Both the position numbers and the translations under genes were made by a program. Source: an uncultured Bartonella sp. (lineage in GTDB: Bacteria > Pseudomonadota > Alphaproteobacteria > Rhizobiales > Rhizobiaceae). Taken from it: 64,000 nucleotides of DNA. The stretch covers positions 248,001-312,000 of the forward strand of contig NZ_CAMLFE010000001.1 in the NCBI RefSeq assembly GCF_946479275.1, given 5' to 3'. The first letter of the stretch is position 1. Each line of letters begins with the position of its first letter. A model generated the notes under the pieces. The model saw only the letters and a program-made list of their open reading frames with translations. It did not search any database and was not told the DNA's origin. Below are positions 19,026 to 28,901 of the stretch, piece by piece.

Positions 19026-21137
19026 TCAGAACTTCATTCTTAGTCCCACACCGAATTCACGTGGTTCTGTCATATAAGCTTGAATTCCAGCGATGCGATC
19101 ACGGTTTTTTTCTGTCGGCACACGTTCGTCAAACAAATTTTTCGCGTAGCCGAATATTTCCATATGGTCGTTAGGTTTATAGGAAAGCTGCATATTTGCA
19201 ATAGCGTAGGACCCTACCCGTAAATCGGGATCATTTTCGTCTGTCGAGTAGTAGTCGTCGGTATAGCGAACATCCCCGCTCAGCCTCAAATTCTCGATTA
19301 TGTCCCAATCGGCACCGACATTGAACATGTAACCCGGTGCTTTGGCAAATTTCTTACCGTTAAACACATTGCCGCGTGTATCACCAAATTCACTTGTATC
19401 TGTGTGGAGAAGCCCTAACCCACCCCGCAATAACACATTGTCCAGAACCTGGTAATCAGCTCCCAATTCCGCACCATAGGTTTTTGCTTCATCGGCATTG
19501 ACAATGATTGAACCGAATTGTTTGCCGTTCATGTAATCTGTGACAGAGCGTTGAGAATCCGTGTAACGCGTATAGAAAATATTCGGTGTGAGCGAAAGTT
19601 TGCTATCAAGAACTGTGATACGCGAGAAGATTTCGTAATTCCATGCCTTTTCAGCGTCAAAGTCATAATAACGTTTGCCGGAAAAGTTTAACCCTGTACC
19701 ACCGGGAAGATATCCACGTGAAGCCATGACGCCAACTGTTATGTCGTCGCGAATATCGTAAGAGAGAGAAACTTTCGGAAGAACAGCATCAAAACTCTCG
19801 TCATAGATGTGCCGAACACCCGGAACGTAGCTTGCTACACCATCATGTCGGATTCCATCATATTGATAACGCAAGCCTCCCGTCAAAGCCCATTTTTCTG
19901 CAAACCGATACGTTAATTCACTAAAAACACCGACACTATCCTGATCGACAGTAAAATCGGTTGACGCAAAATCATGCAACATATGGTTTTCCGAATTGCT
20001 TTTCGAATAAAACACACCGCCAAGGCCGCTTAGCGTCGTTGTTTCGTCGCCAAAATTGACGCGGAACTCATTCGACACATTATCATAGTCTTTTGAAGCG
20101 GTGCCATTAAACGAACGACCGAAATTATAATCATAAGTGCCATTTGAATATTGCAATTGGTTAAACAATATAACCGTATTTCCGAGATCGTATTTGGTGT
20201 CGAGTATACCGGCATCGGTCTTGGTCTGGATGTTATCAGTACTATTACGTGTATCATGAAGTTGATCGTAAGGATGGGATGCAATTTCAAAAGCCGGACG
20301 CTTCACATCCATATGGGAATAAGTGAGTTTTCCTTCAAAACCCGGCAATTCCGAAGGTTGCCAAAGCAGTTTTACGCGGCCGTTAACATTTCTTGGGTCA
20401 TTATCCATATCCGAATCCAGAAACTGCGGATTGGTATATTTGATAAACGTGTCACGCCCGCTGTAATCCAACGCGACACGTCCTGCCAGTTCCTGTGTAA
20501 TCGGACCGGATGCCATCAGAGAGCCGCGTTTTTGTGCTCTTGTGCCATAAAGTGATTGTATTTCGGCTTCTGGCGTAAATGTTGGGTCTTTCGTTTTGAT
20601 AACAACAGCGCCGGCAATGGCGTTTGCACCCTGTGTTGTCGTTTGCGGGCCACGAAAAACTTCCACCGATTCCACATCCCAAATCGGTGCGGCTCCTATT
20701 CCAAATTCTCCGGAACTCAAATAACGACCATCAACACTGATGGTCGCCCGAGGAATTGGATTAGCCAGATAAGCGTTACCTTTAACCAGTGGGCCTTTGG
20801 TATCAACGCCACGAATGATAGGTGCGTCACTATCGTTCGTATAAAGAACATTGGGCGTACCTTTCAAAAGATCGGTCAACGTCGTGACCGCCGGTCTTTC
20901 CTCAATCCGGTCGCCACTTATAACAGTCACCGAACTTGCCGTGTGTTGCAGTGACCTTGAGGATTTTTCACCACTGATGACAACTTTCTCCAATACAGTT
21001 GATTGTGTCTCTTTCGTATTCTCACCATCCTCGGCAAAGGCAGAAGGTATTGCGCACGATAAAAAAACAAAACTGCAAAATAGCTGGCAATGAGCCGACG
21101 CGACAAGAAACCTAGTTTTCGATAACATTACTGACAT
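19026..21137 (-). CDS. TonB-dependent siderophore receptor
   Basis: Outer-membrane receptor that imports ferric siderophore using TonB energy. A signal peptide ends near AIPSAFAEDG and a TonB-box-like TVLEKVVISGE follows. The plug domain (VTVISGDRIEE to VEVFRGPQTT, AIAGAVVIKTKDP) precedes a beta-barrel of alternating strands that ends in the canonical terminal Phe (LRMKF). No N-terminal signalling domain is present, so FecIR-type sigma signalling is not expected. I chose the ATG at 21137 (703 residues): AGAGGG lies 9 bases upstream, and the earlier ATG at 21188 falls inside the candidate promoter. Substrate is unknown, but the adjacent FecBCDE-like genes point to a ferric chelate. Confidence 0.93.
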   Translation of the reverse strand: MSVMLSKTRFLVASAHCQLFCSFVFLSCAIPSAFAEDGENTKETQSTVLEKVVISGEKSSRSLQHTASSVTVISGDRIEERPAVTTLTDLLKGTPNVLYTNDSDAPIIRGVDTKGPLVKGNAYLANPIPRATISVDGRYLSSGEFGIGAAPIWDVESVEVFRGPQTTTQGANAIAGAVVIKTKDPTFTPEAEIQSLYGTRAQKRGSLMASGPITQELAGRVALDYSGRDTFIKYTNPQFLDSDMDNDPRNVNGRVKLLWQPSELPGFEGKLTYSHMDVKRPAFEIASHPYDQLHDTRNSTDNIQTKTDAGILDTKYDLGNTVILFNQLQYSNGTYDYNFGRSFNGTASKDYDNVSNEFRVNFGDETTTLSGLGGVFYSKSNSENHMLHDFASTDFTVDQDSVGVFSELTYRFAEKWALTGGLRYQYDGIRHDGVASYVPGVRHIYDESFDAVLPKVSLSYDIRDDITVGVMASRGYLPGGTGLNFSGKRYYDFDAEKAWNYEIFSRITVLDSKLSLTPNIFYTRYTDSQRSVTDYMNGKQFGSIIVNADEAKTYGAELGADYQVLDNVLLRGGLGLLHTDTSEFGDTRGNVFNGKKFAKAPGYMFNVGADWDIIENLRLSGDVRYTDDYYSTDENDPDLRVGSYAIANMQLSYKPNDHMEIFGYAKNLFDERVPTEKNRDRIAGIQAYMTEPREFGVGLRMKF

Positions 21138-21176
21138 CGGATAAAACCCTCTTTGGCGAAATAAATTAAAGATGAG

Positions 21177-21239
21177 TTTATTACTCATGTTATATCTTGA
21201 GTCAATAATTATTTTATATAGTGAAATAAATTATTTTAT
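21177..21239 (-). promoter_or_regulatory. Candidate promoter with two phased direct repeats for the TonB receptor
   Basis: On the minus strand TTGACT (21205-21200) and AATAAA (21182-21177) are separated by 17 bases, predicting a start near 21170, upstream of the receptor ATG at 21137. Immediately upstream of the -35 lie two exact copies of ATAAAATAATT (21217-21207 and 21239-21229) whose repeat distance is 22 bases, about two helical turns. Their centres are near -42 and -64. They could be an UP element or operator sites for an iron-responsive regulator. The distal copy overlaps the stop codon of the binding-protein gene. Confidence 0.45.
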
Positions 21240-22198
21240 CGCGTTTTGGCCCAGTTTCTGATCTCGTTCAATGTATAGTGGGCACTGACAAAACCAGGAG
21301 TGAAAACCTTGGAACCGTCGAGATAGATGACCCGTCCTTCACGAGCCGGTTTCATGTAATTTTCCCACCCCGGCACCAACTTGTTTAAAGCGTCTCGCGT
21401 TGCCGCAGCGCTTTTATCGGGGGCTCCCCAATTGATGATAACCACAAGAATATCCGGATTGAGGGAGCCAAAAGTTTCAGCACTTATTGGTAATACAATT
21501 TTTGGCGATCCATCGGAATGCGTTGCGTCTTTAGAAACTTCAAAAGGTTTCATCCCCAAATCGTTAAGGGGTTGAGACACACCGATCCCCTCTCCCACTA
21601 TATTGATCTGATCCATAATGATGACCGGTAAATATGTTTTGTTTTTCAGACTTTCAGGAAGTTGTTTTTTTGTCTCCTCAACATCTTCAACATACTTCGC
21701 TTTCAAGTTTTCAAATGTGTCTTCTTTGCCAAAAAGTTTTGCAAGATTTTCTTCAATTGCAAAATTATCGAGATGTCCGGTTGTATAATGTTGCATATAG
21801 ACCGGTGCGACTGAAGAAAGCTGCTTGACTTTATCTACGTCGAACTCGGTACCGATAATAAGGTCAGGTTTCATAGAATAAAGTTTTTCAAGATCAACCT
21901 GACGGTTATTGCCTATGCCTTGAGGTTTTTTCTGGTTTGGCCCGAACAAAATATCAATGAAATCTGCACCGACTTGATAGGTGCCATCATCGGCCCGACC
22001 GAAACTGCCGACCGGCGTGACACCGAGCTCGATCATCGGAACAGCAATGGCAGGTTCGCTCATGACAACTACCCTCTCGGGATGATCCGGAATATTGACG
22101 GTGCGCCCCATAGTATCGACGACGTCCCGCGCCTCGGCTGTCGTAAAAATCGATAATAGAAAGATTGCAAACAAGACACCTGAATATTTGATACGCAT
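21236..22198 (-). CDS. Periplasmic iron-siderophore binding protein (FecB/BtuF type)
   Basis: Class III substrate-binding protein delivering the ferric chelate to the inner-membrane ABC transporter. A signal peptide (FAIFLLSIFTTAEA) is followed by DTMGRTVNIPDHPERVVVM, the usual N-terminal block of the family. KPDLIIGTEFD and NPDILVVIINWG fit the two-lobe fold. There is no lipobox cysteine, so it should be soluble. The length of 320 residues is normal. It starts 11 bases after the upstream permease gene and sits 98 bases before the receptor gene. Confidence 0.9.
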   Translation of the reverse strand: MRIKYSGVLFAIFLLSIFTTAEARDVVDTMGRTVNIPDHPERVVVMSEPAIAVPMIELGVTPVGSFGRADDGTYQVGADFIDILFGPNQKKPQGIGNNRQVDLEKLYSMKPDLIIGTEFDVDKVKQLSSVAPVYMQHYTTGHLDNFAIEENLAKLFGKEDTFENLKAKYVEDVEETKKQLPESLKNKTYLPVIIMDQINIVGEGIGVSQPLNDLGMKPFEVSKDATHSDGSPKIVLPISAETFGSLNPDILVVIINWGAPDKSAAATRDALNKLVPGWENYMKPAREGRVIYLDGSKVFTPGFVSAHYTLNEIRNWAKTR

Positions 22199-22209
22199 GG
22201 AATATTTCC

Positions 22210-23271
22210 TTATTTTTGAAAATATTGACGAAGAGTTCTTATCCGTAAAACGATAATGAACAGCGGAACGCCTATGACGGTTGTCGTCAGCCCGAGAGGC
22301 ATTGAAATAGTCGTGGCATTTTTCGAAATAATATCCGCTCCGATGACGAGGTTGGCCCCCACAAGGCCGGAGATATAAAGTCGGGCACTTCCATTTGCAC
22401 CAGTCAGAAATTGTGCAATTTGCGGCGCAAGGATGCCCAGAAAAGCAAGCGGTCCGACAATTGTTACAGAAGCAGCGCTTAACAGAACTGCGAATAATAA
22501 TAATAGGGGACGAGAAACAATAACTGGCTCACCAAGCGATTGTGCAAGCTCGTTTCCCAAGTCGTAACGATTGAGAGAATGTCCGGCGAGAAAAATCCCC
22601 ACAAGGCTGAATAAAAAAAGCGGCGTAAATGCCGAAACACTTAACCAGTTTGCCTGGAAAAGAGAACCTGCCATCCAACTTGATGCATTGTATGATGCTT
22701 CGGTTGGCAGATAAAGTATGAGAAATGAGTTGATCGAAGCAAGCACCGTTGCTACAGCAATTCCCATCAATAAAATGATCAACCCGCCGGAGTGCCGGTT
22801 ACCAACCAAAGCAAGCAAAAGTACTGCTGTTCCCAAGCCTCCGGCAAGAGAGGCTAATGTAATAAGCACACGAGAAGCACCGGGAATGAAGGCAAGCAAA
22901 ACAATAGTCATTGTTAAAGAACCATGACTGATACCAAACAGCCCCGGATCAGCCAAAGGATTACGGGCAATCGGCTGTAATATAGCTCCTGAAACTGCAA
23001 CGCTCCAGCCAATCAGAAACGCCAAAGCCAATCGCGGAAGACGCACATCCCATAAAGCAAAGTAGGATTGTCGATTGATCTCCTCTCCTTTAATGAGCTT
23101 CCAGAAATCAATGAGACCCGTATCAATCGTTCCGATATTCAGCGACACCAAAAAAAGAAAAGCCGAGAAAAACAGGAGCGATATTGCAACAATGAAGTTG
23201 CGTATAACGAGCTCTTTTCCATTTGCAAAGCCAACAGAAAGTCGCCCGTCAAGCGTTTTGGATATCTTCAT
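22210..23271 (-). CDS. Iron-siderophore ABC transporter permease (FecD-like)
   Basis: BtuCD-type inner-membrane permease with about nine to ten hydrophobic segments. Characteristic blocks are LWDVRLPRLALAFLIG, GAILQPIARNPLADPGLFGI near residue 95 (cytoplasmic coupling region with RNPLA) and the C-terminal FLGILAPQIAQFL. The ATG at 23271 was chosen because GGAG lies about 7 bases upstream and the first residues resemble relatives. The frame runs on to 23562, but that extension overlaps the upstream permease. The start overlaps the preceding stop as ATGA, implying translational coupling. Confidence 0.92.
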   Translation of the reverse strand: MKISKTLDGRLSVGFANGKELVIRNFIVAISLLFFSAFLFLVSLNIGTIDTGLIDFWKLIKGEEINRQSYFALWDVRLPRLALAFLIGWSVAVSGAILQPIARNPLADPGLFGISHGSLTMTIVLLAFIPGASRVLITLASLAGGLGTAVLLLALVGNRHSGGLIILLMGIAVATVLASINSFLILYLPTEASYNASSWMAGSLFQANWLSVSAFTPLFLFSLVGIFLAGHSLNRYDLGNELAQSLGEPVIVSRPLLLLFAVLLSAASVTIVGPLAFLGILAPQIAQFLTGANGSARLYISGLVGANLVIGADIISKNATTISMPLGLTTTVIGVPLFIIVLRIRTLRQYFQK

Positions 23272-24278
23272 ACGTTGCTCCTGTTTTTTGGAGAAACATA
23301 GAATTTCCGTATGAGTAAAATAAAAACGATGCCGCCGAATAAATCCAGAATAATTCCGGTGTTGACAACATAAGGTTGAAAAGCATTCTGTGAGATAGTG
23401 CTTGCCAAAAGGCACAAAATTGCACCGGTTAATGCCGACGCCGGTAAAGTTACCCGAAAGTCCTGACCGACAAGAGGTTTTACCATATGCGGAACGATGA
23501 GGCCTATAAAACTGATTGGCCCGCAAACGGCAACAGCCGAACACGATGCGACAATTGCACATGCCATGGCAAATCGTGAAATAGCAACGGTTCTTACCCC
23601 CATTGAAGCGGCTTTTTCATTGCCAAGGAGGATAAGTGTAAGCGGCTTTGACAGCACAAAAACCAATGCCAGTGCTATGAGGCCAATCCACCAAAATTGA
23701 TGAAGGCGATCGATGTATGCATGGTTGATATTGCCGGCTATCCAGGAGAGGAATTCACCTCTTCTATCAGCGTAAGATAATAACAGTGCATTGCTTAGAC
23801 CTATGAGCAACATCGTTACAAGCGACCCCGATAAAATCAGCATAAGACCGGTGGTCTTTTCATTGTTACCGGCAATACGGGCAATGAGAGTGCACAGGAG
23901 AAAACCGAAAAGCCCGCCGCATAAAGCGGATACCCCCTGTTCTGCCAGATTTGCGCCGAATAAAAGCGCACCGCCCACGACGAAAAGTGTTGCACCCGCG
24001 TTTATCCCGAGTGACGAAGCCGAAGCCAGCGGATTACGGATTAAGCCTTGAAATACCAAACCCGAACTTGCCATGATAAGTCCGGCATAAATTGCGATAA
24101 GCGCCCGCGGAAAACGCTGATAAAGAATAGACGCTTGACCGTAATTGTTTGGCTCGCGCGATATCAACACCTGAAAGACATCTGAAGGCGAAGAAAAAGT
24201 GCCCCCCCAGGCTATGCTAAGATAGAAAACAAGGACAAATAGAACCACACCACCCGCCCAGAACCTGAAAAAATGCAT
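23268..24278 (-). CDS. Iron-siderophore ABC transporter permease (FecC-like)
   Basis: Second membrane subunit of the importer. The conserved RFPRALIAIYAG, GLVFQGLIRNPLASASSLGI near residue 95 and the C-terminal FIGLIVPHMVKPLVG identify the BtuC/FecCD family. The ATG at 24278 gives 336 residues, with GGAC upstream and a 1-base gap after the ATPase stop. The longer frame to 24374 would overlap the ATPase gene. It forms a heterodimer with the adjacent FecD-like permease in the usual scheme. Confidence 0.92.
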   Translation of the reverse strand: MHFFRFWAGGVVLFVLVFYLSIAWGGTFSSPSDVFQVLISREPNNYGQASILYQRFPRALIAIYAGLIMASSGLVFQGLIRNPLASASSLGINAGATLFVVGGALLFGANLAEQGVSALCGGLFGFLLCTLIARIAGNNEKTTGLMLILSGSLVTMLLIGLSNALLLSYADRRGEFLSWIAGNINHAYIDRLHQFWWIGLIALALVFVLSKPLTLILLGNEKAASMGVRTVAISRFAMACAIVASCSAVAVCGPISFIGLIVPHMVKPLVGQDFRVTLPASALTGAILCLLASTISQNAFQPYVVNTGIILDLFGGIVFILLIRKFYVSPKNRSNV

Positions 24279-24279
24279 T

Positions 24280-25080
24280 TTATTCGTCCATATAACGAAC
24301 GGATCGGGCCTCGTCGGGATATGGCTGACAAATGAGGTGCCCGTTGTGTTGAAATAATTCGGCCGGAATTTCAAAGACTTGCTGTAGATTTTCCTCGGTT
24401 ATTACATCTTGAGTTCGCCCATTGGCATGGATATTGCCTGCTTTTACCATAACAACATAATCGGCAAAATAGGTGGCGAGGTTGATGTCATGCAAAACAA
24501 CGATAATTGTTTTTTTCAATTCGCAACTTAAATCGCGAACAAGCTTTAAAATGGCGTATTGATATTTTACATCCAGATGATTGACCGGCTCATCAAGCAA
24601 TATCATATCGGTTTTTTGTGCCAAAACTAATGCAAGCCAAGCTCTTTGCTTTTGCCCGCCGGAAAGAGAATTCACAGGTAAATGTGCCTTATCTGCGAGT
24701 CCAACAATTTCGAGAACCTCATTGAAATATTGACGATCTTTGATAGACGGACCTGAAAATAAAGAATGTCGTGCGTAAGAGGAAAGCTCGATGAGCTGCC
24801 CCAATGTCAGATAATCTGGACAAAAACTCTCTTGAGGAAGATATGAAATAAGCTGTGCGAGTTTTTTGCGGTGAAAGCTTCCGATATCTCTGCCATCCAA
24901 TGTAATCTTGCCGCCTTGAAGATCGAGAAACCCCATTATTGCCTTGAGCAGCGTTGATTTACCGCAACCATTTTGACCAATTAGAGCTGTCACCTCACCA
25001 GGAACAAAATTGACGGAAATATCGTGCAAGATTGTCAACTTGCCATATCCGGCTCTTACGTTGGTCAACTCGAGTTTCAT
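24280..25080 (-). CDS. Iron-siderophore ABC transporter ATPase (FecE-like)
   Basis: ATP-binding subunit powering ferric-siderophore import. Walker A is GQNGCGKST near residue 36, the ABC signature is LSGGQKQRAW near residue 140, Walker B is ILLDEPVNHLD near residue 160 and the switch histidine is in VVLHDINLA. The 266-residue length fits. It is the first gene of the minus-strand cassette and has GAGGGTG just before its ATG. The operon promoter should lie in the 593 bases upstream, with a weak TTGCAA-type -35 near 25130. Confidence 0.95.
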   Translation of the reverse strand: MKLELTNVRAGYGKLTILHDISVNFVPGEVTALIGQNGCGKSTLLKAIMGFLDLQGGKITLDGRDIGSFHRKKLAQLISYLPQESFCPDYLTLGQLIELSSYARHSLFSGPSIKDRQYFNEVLEIVGLADKAHLPVNSLSGGQKQRAWLALVLAQKTDMILLDEPVNHLDVKYQYAILKLVRDLSCELKKTIIVVLHDINLATYFADYVVMVKAGNIHANGRTQDVITEENLQQVFEIPAELFQHNGHLICQPYPDEARSVRYMDE

Positions 25081-25673
25081 ATCACCCTCAATTTATTTTA
25101 GGGCGTAAACTATATAGATTTTCTCAAGTTTGCAATCTTAAAAAATAAACGGAAATATACGAATAGCGTTTGATGTCAGTTCGCTCGTTTAAGGACTATG
25201 ATTGATTAATCACGGGTAGGCTGAATTTTGCCGGTGATATCGGTCCGTATTGTAACTGCGAAAATATTAGAATTTCCGGCATGCAAAAGAGTGAATTTCC
25301 GTATGAAATTGAAGCTCATAGCGATTGTATTTGTTATCCAACTTCGCCTACAGCCATAATCGTTTAGCAAATACAACTGTTTTTAAATGTAAGGAAATGC
25401 GGCCAAACATAAGCTTCGGATTTTTCCGAAGAACTCTTTCGTTTTTTTTAAATTACCGATTTTCTTGAAGAAAAAATTGATAATTAAAAATAACATCAAA
25501 GCCGTTGATTGAAAGCCCTTATTAATCGGCCCTCAAGATTGTTTGCCTCGTTATCCGAACAGAAAAGTTTTCATACTGCAAAATCGGAATATGTTAGGAC
25601 AACCAACAAATGGAATGCCGACATGGGGATGTTTTCCAATCAATATTGTAGTGCCGGCATTTTTATTAATCGA
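25081..25673. other. Upstream region of the siderophore cassette
   Basis: No gene is called. The first 80 bases upstream of the ATPase should hold its promoter; TTGCAA near 25130 and an AT-rich -10 are only suggestive, and no convincing Irr, RirA or Fur operator was seen. An inverted repeat AATGCCG (from about 25614) with CGGCATT (about 25655) precedes a T run on the plus strand. A plus-strand frame at 25509-25700 lacks family resemblance. Confidence 0.45.
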
Positions 25674-26486
25674 CTATTTTGCATCAACCTCGAAAGTTAA
25701 GCCTTGGTAGGCCGGTTCGACATTATCCGGCGTGTATTTCATCACTTCATCATAATCCAAAGCAATATGCATATGTGTCAAAATAACCCGCTTTGCATTA
25801 AGTTTTTGACCCCATTCAACCGCTTGATCAACCGAAAAATGACTAGGATGTGTACGATATTGCAGAGCACCAATGATGAGCACATCAAGATTTTCGAGAT
25901 ATTTTGGTGTTTTTTCAGGAAACTCGTTTACATCGGTGCAATAGGCGACATTATCCAGTCTGAAACCGAGCGAGTGAATATCTCCGTGGATCTGAAAAAC
26001 AGGCAAAAGGGTAATTGGTCCACCCTTTCCGTCTATAGTAAATTTCTCGTACGGGGTGATTTTTTTCCGGTTCAGTATCGGAGGGTAATTCGAACCTTCC
26101 GGCGTTTTAAAACAATAACCGAACGCCTCATATAACCTCTGATATGTCTCGTCATCGGCATAAACATTCATAAGGTGATGCTGGCTTATTGCATAAGTCC
26201 TCAGGTCATCAATTCCGTGTATGTGATCTGCATGCGGATGCGTATAGACAACAGAAGTTATTTCATGAACATTATGATCAACCATTTGCGAACGAAAGTC
26301 CGGACCGGTGTCGACAACAACTGTTGTACGCTCACCATTTTCTTTGATACGTTCAATCAATATCGACGCGCGATAACGATAATTTTTCGGATTATCGGGG
26401 TTGCATGCCCCCCAATCACCATTAGCCCGGGGAACGCCCGGCGAGGAGCCGCAACCAAGTATTGTAAACTTGTAGCGATCATGCAT
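25674..26486 (-). CDS. PhnP-like metallo-beta-lactamase fold hydrolase
   Basis: Predicted metal-dependent phosphodiesterase of the MBL superfamily. The metal motif THPHADHIHGIDDLR lies near residue 82, with further ligands in FQIHGDIHSLG, YCTDV and LTHMHI. The start TILGCGSSPGVP and length of 270 residues match the MBL proteins usually found after tatD in Rhizobiales. Similarity is to PhnP in the broad sense, but no phosphonate genes are nearby, so its substrate is unknown. It is the last gene of the rlpA-to-phnP-like run, 10 bases after tatD. Confidence 0.85.
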   Translation of the reverse strand: MHDRYKFTILGCGSSPGVPRANGDWGACNPDNPKNYRYRASILIERIKENGERTTVVVDTGPDFRSQMVDHNVHEITSVVYTHPHADHIHGIDDLRTYAISQHHLMNVYADDETYQRLYEAFGYCFKTPEGSNYPPILNRKKITPYEKFTIDGKGGPITLLPVFQIHGDIHSLGFRLDNVAYCTDVNEFPEKTPKYLENLDVLIIGALQYRTHPSHFSVDQAVEWGQKLNAKRVILTHMHIALDYDEVMKYTPDNVEPAYQGLTFEVDAK

Positions 26487-26496
26487 AAATCTTGTC

Positions 26497-27270
26497 CTAT
26501 TTCATCTTGGAGAAAATACGAAAAGCATTTTCCGTTGTATGTTTGGCCAATTCATCAAATGGAACGCCAAGCACTCCGGCTAATACTAACGCAGTCTGTT
26601 TGACAAAGGAAGGTTCATTTGTCTTTCCGCGAAATGGCACGGGGGCAAGATAAGGTGAATCCGTTTCAACCAACACTCTGTCGATTGATACTATTTTTGC
26701 AATTTGGCGAACATTTTCGGCATTTTTGAACGTTAATATGCCCGAGAACGAAATATATCCTCCAAGTTCAAGCGCAGTTTTTGCCAACTCTTCTCCGGAA
26801 GAGAAGCTATGAAGAATAAAAGGAAACTTTCCCTTTTTTGTTTCTTCAACAAGAATGTCGCGCGTGTCATTGTCGGCATCGCGGGTATGGATAACGAGCG
26901 GCAACAGACTTTCTCGGGCAGCAACAATATGTTCCTGGAAATTGCGTTTCTGCTCTGCTGGCGTGGCATCGTCATAGTGGTAGTCTAATCCAACCTCCCC
27001 TATGGCCACAACTTTGGGATTTTTTGCAAATTCCAAAAGTTTTTCGGCTGTCGTATCGTTTTCCTCATGAGAAGAACTTGGGTGTGTGCCAACCGAGCAA
27101 TATACATCCTCAAACCGTTCTGTGATATCCAACAGCTTTTTCATATCGCGAATAAGCGTGGAAATCGTGATCATACGCGACACACCGGCTTTATGAGCAC
27201 GATCAACAACATCATCAAGCTCGTTGCTTAAGGTCTCGAAATCGAGATGGCAATGTGTATCAACAAGCAT
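26497..27270 (-). CDS. tatD: TatD-family metal-dependent deoxyribonuclease
   Basis: Amidohydrolase-fold nuclease. Metal-binding motifs are VDTHCHLDF at the N-terminus, GEVGLDYHYD near residue 93, VIHTRDADND near residue 130 and ETDSPYLAP near residue 205. I set the start at the ATG 27270, two bases after the metG stop; an upstream in-frame TTG would overlap metG. That gives 257 residues. The metG-tatD-MBL order is common in this order and suggests one transcript. Confidence 0.93.
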   Translation of the reverse strand: MLVDTHCHLDFETLSNELDDVVDRAHKAGVSRMITISTLIRDMKKLLDITERFEDVYCSVGTHPSSSHEENDTTAEKLLEFAKNPKVVAIGEVGLDYHYDDATPAEQKRNFQEHIVAARESLLPLVIHTRDADNDTRDILVEETKKGKFPFILHSFSSGEELAKTALELGGYISFSGILTFKNAENVRQIAKIVSIDRVLVETDSPYLAPVPFRGKTNEPSFVKQTALVLAGVLGVPFDELAKHTTENAFRIFSKMK

Positions 27271-27272
27271 AG

Positions 27273-28820
27273 TCAATCTTCGTCTTCTGTTGGGACGTAA
27301 CGCGGAAAAACCGGCTCTGGCGCCGGCAATTTCGTTTCCGGAACAATTTTCCGGTTAACGATGTCATCAAGCATACGTTCGTTTTGATCAATCGCCAATA
27401 AATCAAGAAGTTTTGAAGCCGATTGCGGAATGAAAGGACAAAGCAGAATGCCAACCTCTCTCAGTATTTCAACTGTTACATAAAGAACGGTTGAAAAACG
27501 CTCGAAATCGGTTTTCTTCAGTGCCCAAGGTTCTTCCGCAGCAAAATAACGATTCGCGTCTGAAATGATTGCAAAAATGGCAGTTAACGCCAAATGAGGC
27601 GCTTGTTTTTCCATCGTTTCACGAGCCGTTTGGAGCGCATTTTTGCATTTTTCCAAAAGCTCGCTGTCCTGTTCGAGAAACTTGCCGGGCTTTGGCACAA
27701 GCCCGTTACAGTTTTTCATAATCATCGAAAGCGATCTCTGCGCGAGATTACCAAGATCATTGGCAAGATCGGCGTTTGTTCGATTGACAATAGCATCGTG
27801 ACTATAGCTTCCATCCTGCCCGAACGGGACTTCCCGCAGAAAGAAATAACGCACCTGATCAAGGCCGTAGTGCTCGACCATCTTGAAAGGATCAATAACA
27901 TTTCCAACCGATTTCGACATTTTTTCTCCACGGTTCAATAAAAACCCGTGTGCGAACACGCGTTTCGGCAACTCGATGCCCGCCGACATTAAAAATGCGG
28001 GCCAATAGATCGCATGAAAGCGGATAATGTCTTTACCGATAATGTGAGCATTCGCAGGCCAAAAGTCCGACCTTGGCGTGTTTTTCTTCGGAAAACCGGT
28101 AGCTGTGAGATAATTGGTTAGCGCATCCACCCAGACATACATGACATGTTTGGGGTTACCTGGAACCGGTATTCCCCAATTGAACGTTGTTCGTGATATA
28201 GAAAGGTCTTTCAGGCCGGATTTCACAAAACTGATAATCTCGTTACGACGCTCATTCGGACCAATGAAATCGGGATTTTTTTCGTAAAACTCCAATAAAC
28301 GATCTTCATATTTCGACAGGCGGAAAAAATAACTTTCCTCTTCATTCCATTCTACCGGTGAACCGACTTCTTTTTCCCTCCGGATTCCATCTTCTCCGAC
28401 TTCGGTGTCACTTTCATCGTAATAGGCTTCCTGACGCACGGAATACCAGCCAGAATAACGATCGAGATAGATGTCTCCGTTTTCTTCCATCATTGTCCAT
28501 ATTGCCTGACAGGCATCATAATGGCGTTTTTCAGTCGTGCGGATAAAGTCATCGTTCGAGACGTTCAGCTTCTTCAGCATTTTTTGAAACACTGCACTGT
28601 TGCGATCTGCCAGCTCCAGTGGCGTCAACCCCAGTTTTTCTGCTGTCTGTTGCATCTTCAGCCCATGCTCGTCGGTGCCAGAAAGAAAAAATACATCTTT
28701 ACCATTGGCGCGTTGGAAACGTGCCATAGCATCTGTTGCAATAGCGTTATAGGCATGGCCTATATGAGGATTGCCATTCGGATAAAAAATTGGTGTCGTT
28801 ATATAAAATTTTTCACGCAT
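27273..28820 (-). CDS. metG: Methionine--tRNA ligase
   Basis: Class I aminoacyl-tRNA synthetase. The HIGH motif appears as NPHIGHAYN near residue 17 and the KMSKS loop as GEKMSKSVG near residue 300. No CxxC zinc knuckle pairs are seen in the connective peptide and there is no C-terminal EMAP-like domain. This is therefore the short 515-residue form usual in alphaproteobacteria. It overlaps nothing and lies 81 bases after holB. Confidence 0.97.
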   Translation of the reverse strand: MREKFYITTPIFYPNGNPHIGHAYNAIATDAMARFQRANGKDVFFLSGTDEHGLKMQQTAEKLGLTPLELADRNSAVFQKMLKKLNVSNDDFIRTTEKRHYDACQAIWTMMEENGDIYLDRYSGWYSVRQEAYYDESDTEVGEDGIRREKEVGSPVEWNEEESYFFRLSKYEDRLLEFYEKNPDFIGPNERRNEIISFVKSGLKDLSISRTTFNWGIPVPGNPKHVMYVWVDALTNYLTATGFPKKNTPRSDFWPANAHIIGKDIIRFHAIYWPAFLMSAGIELPKRVFAHGFLLNRGEKMSKSVGNVIDPFKMVEHYGLDQVRYFFLREVPFGQDGSYSHDAIVNRTNADLANDLGNLAQRSLSMIMKNCNGLVPKPGKFLEQDSELLEKCKNALQTARETMEKQAPHLALTAIFAIISDANRYFAAEEPWALKKTDFERFSTVLYVTVEILREVGILLCPFIPQSASKLLDLLAIDQNERMLDDIVNRKIVPETKLPAPEPVFPRYVPTEDED

Positions 28821-28901
28821 AGGATATCCAACTATATCAATATCAGCTTTTTAATCTGACATAGCGATAGTTGAAGCGCTTGTCACGGAAAAACCAAATA
28901 C

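Noticed and set aside
23272..23562. 97-residue N-terminal extension of the FecD-like permease
   Set aside because: It overlaps the upstream permease in another frame, is Cys/Arg-rich, and the ATG at 23271 has a good ribosome binding site and ATGA coupling.
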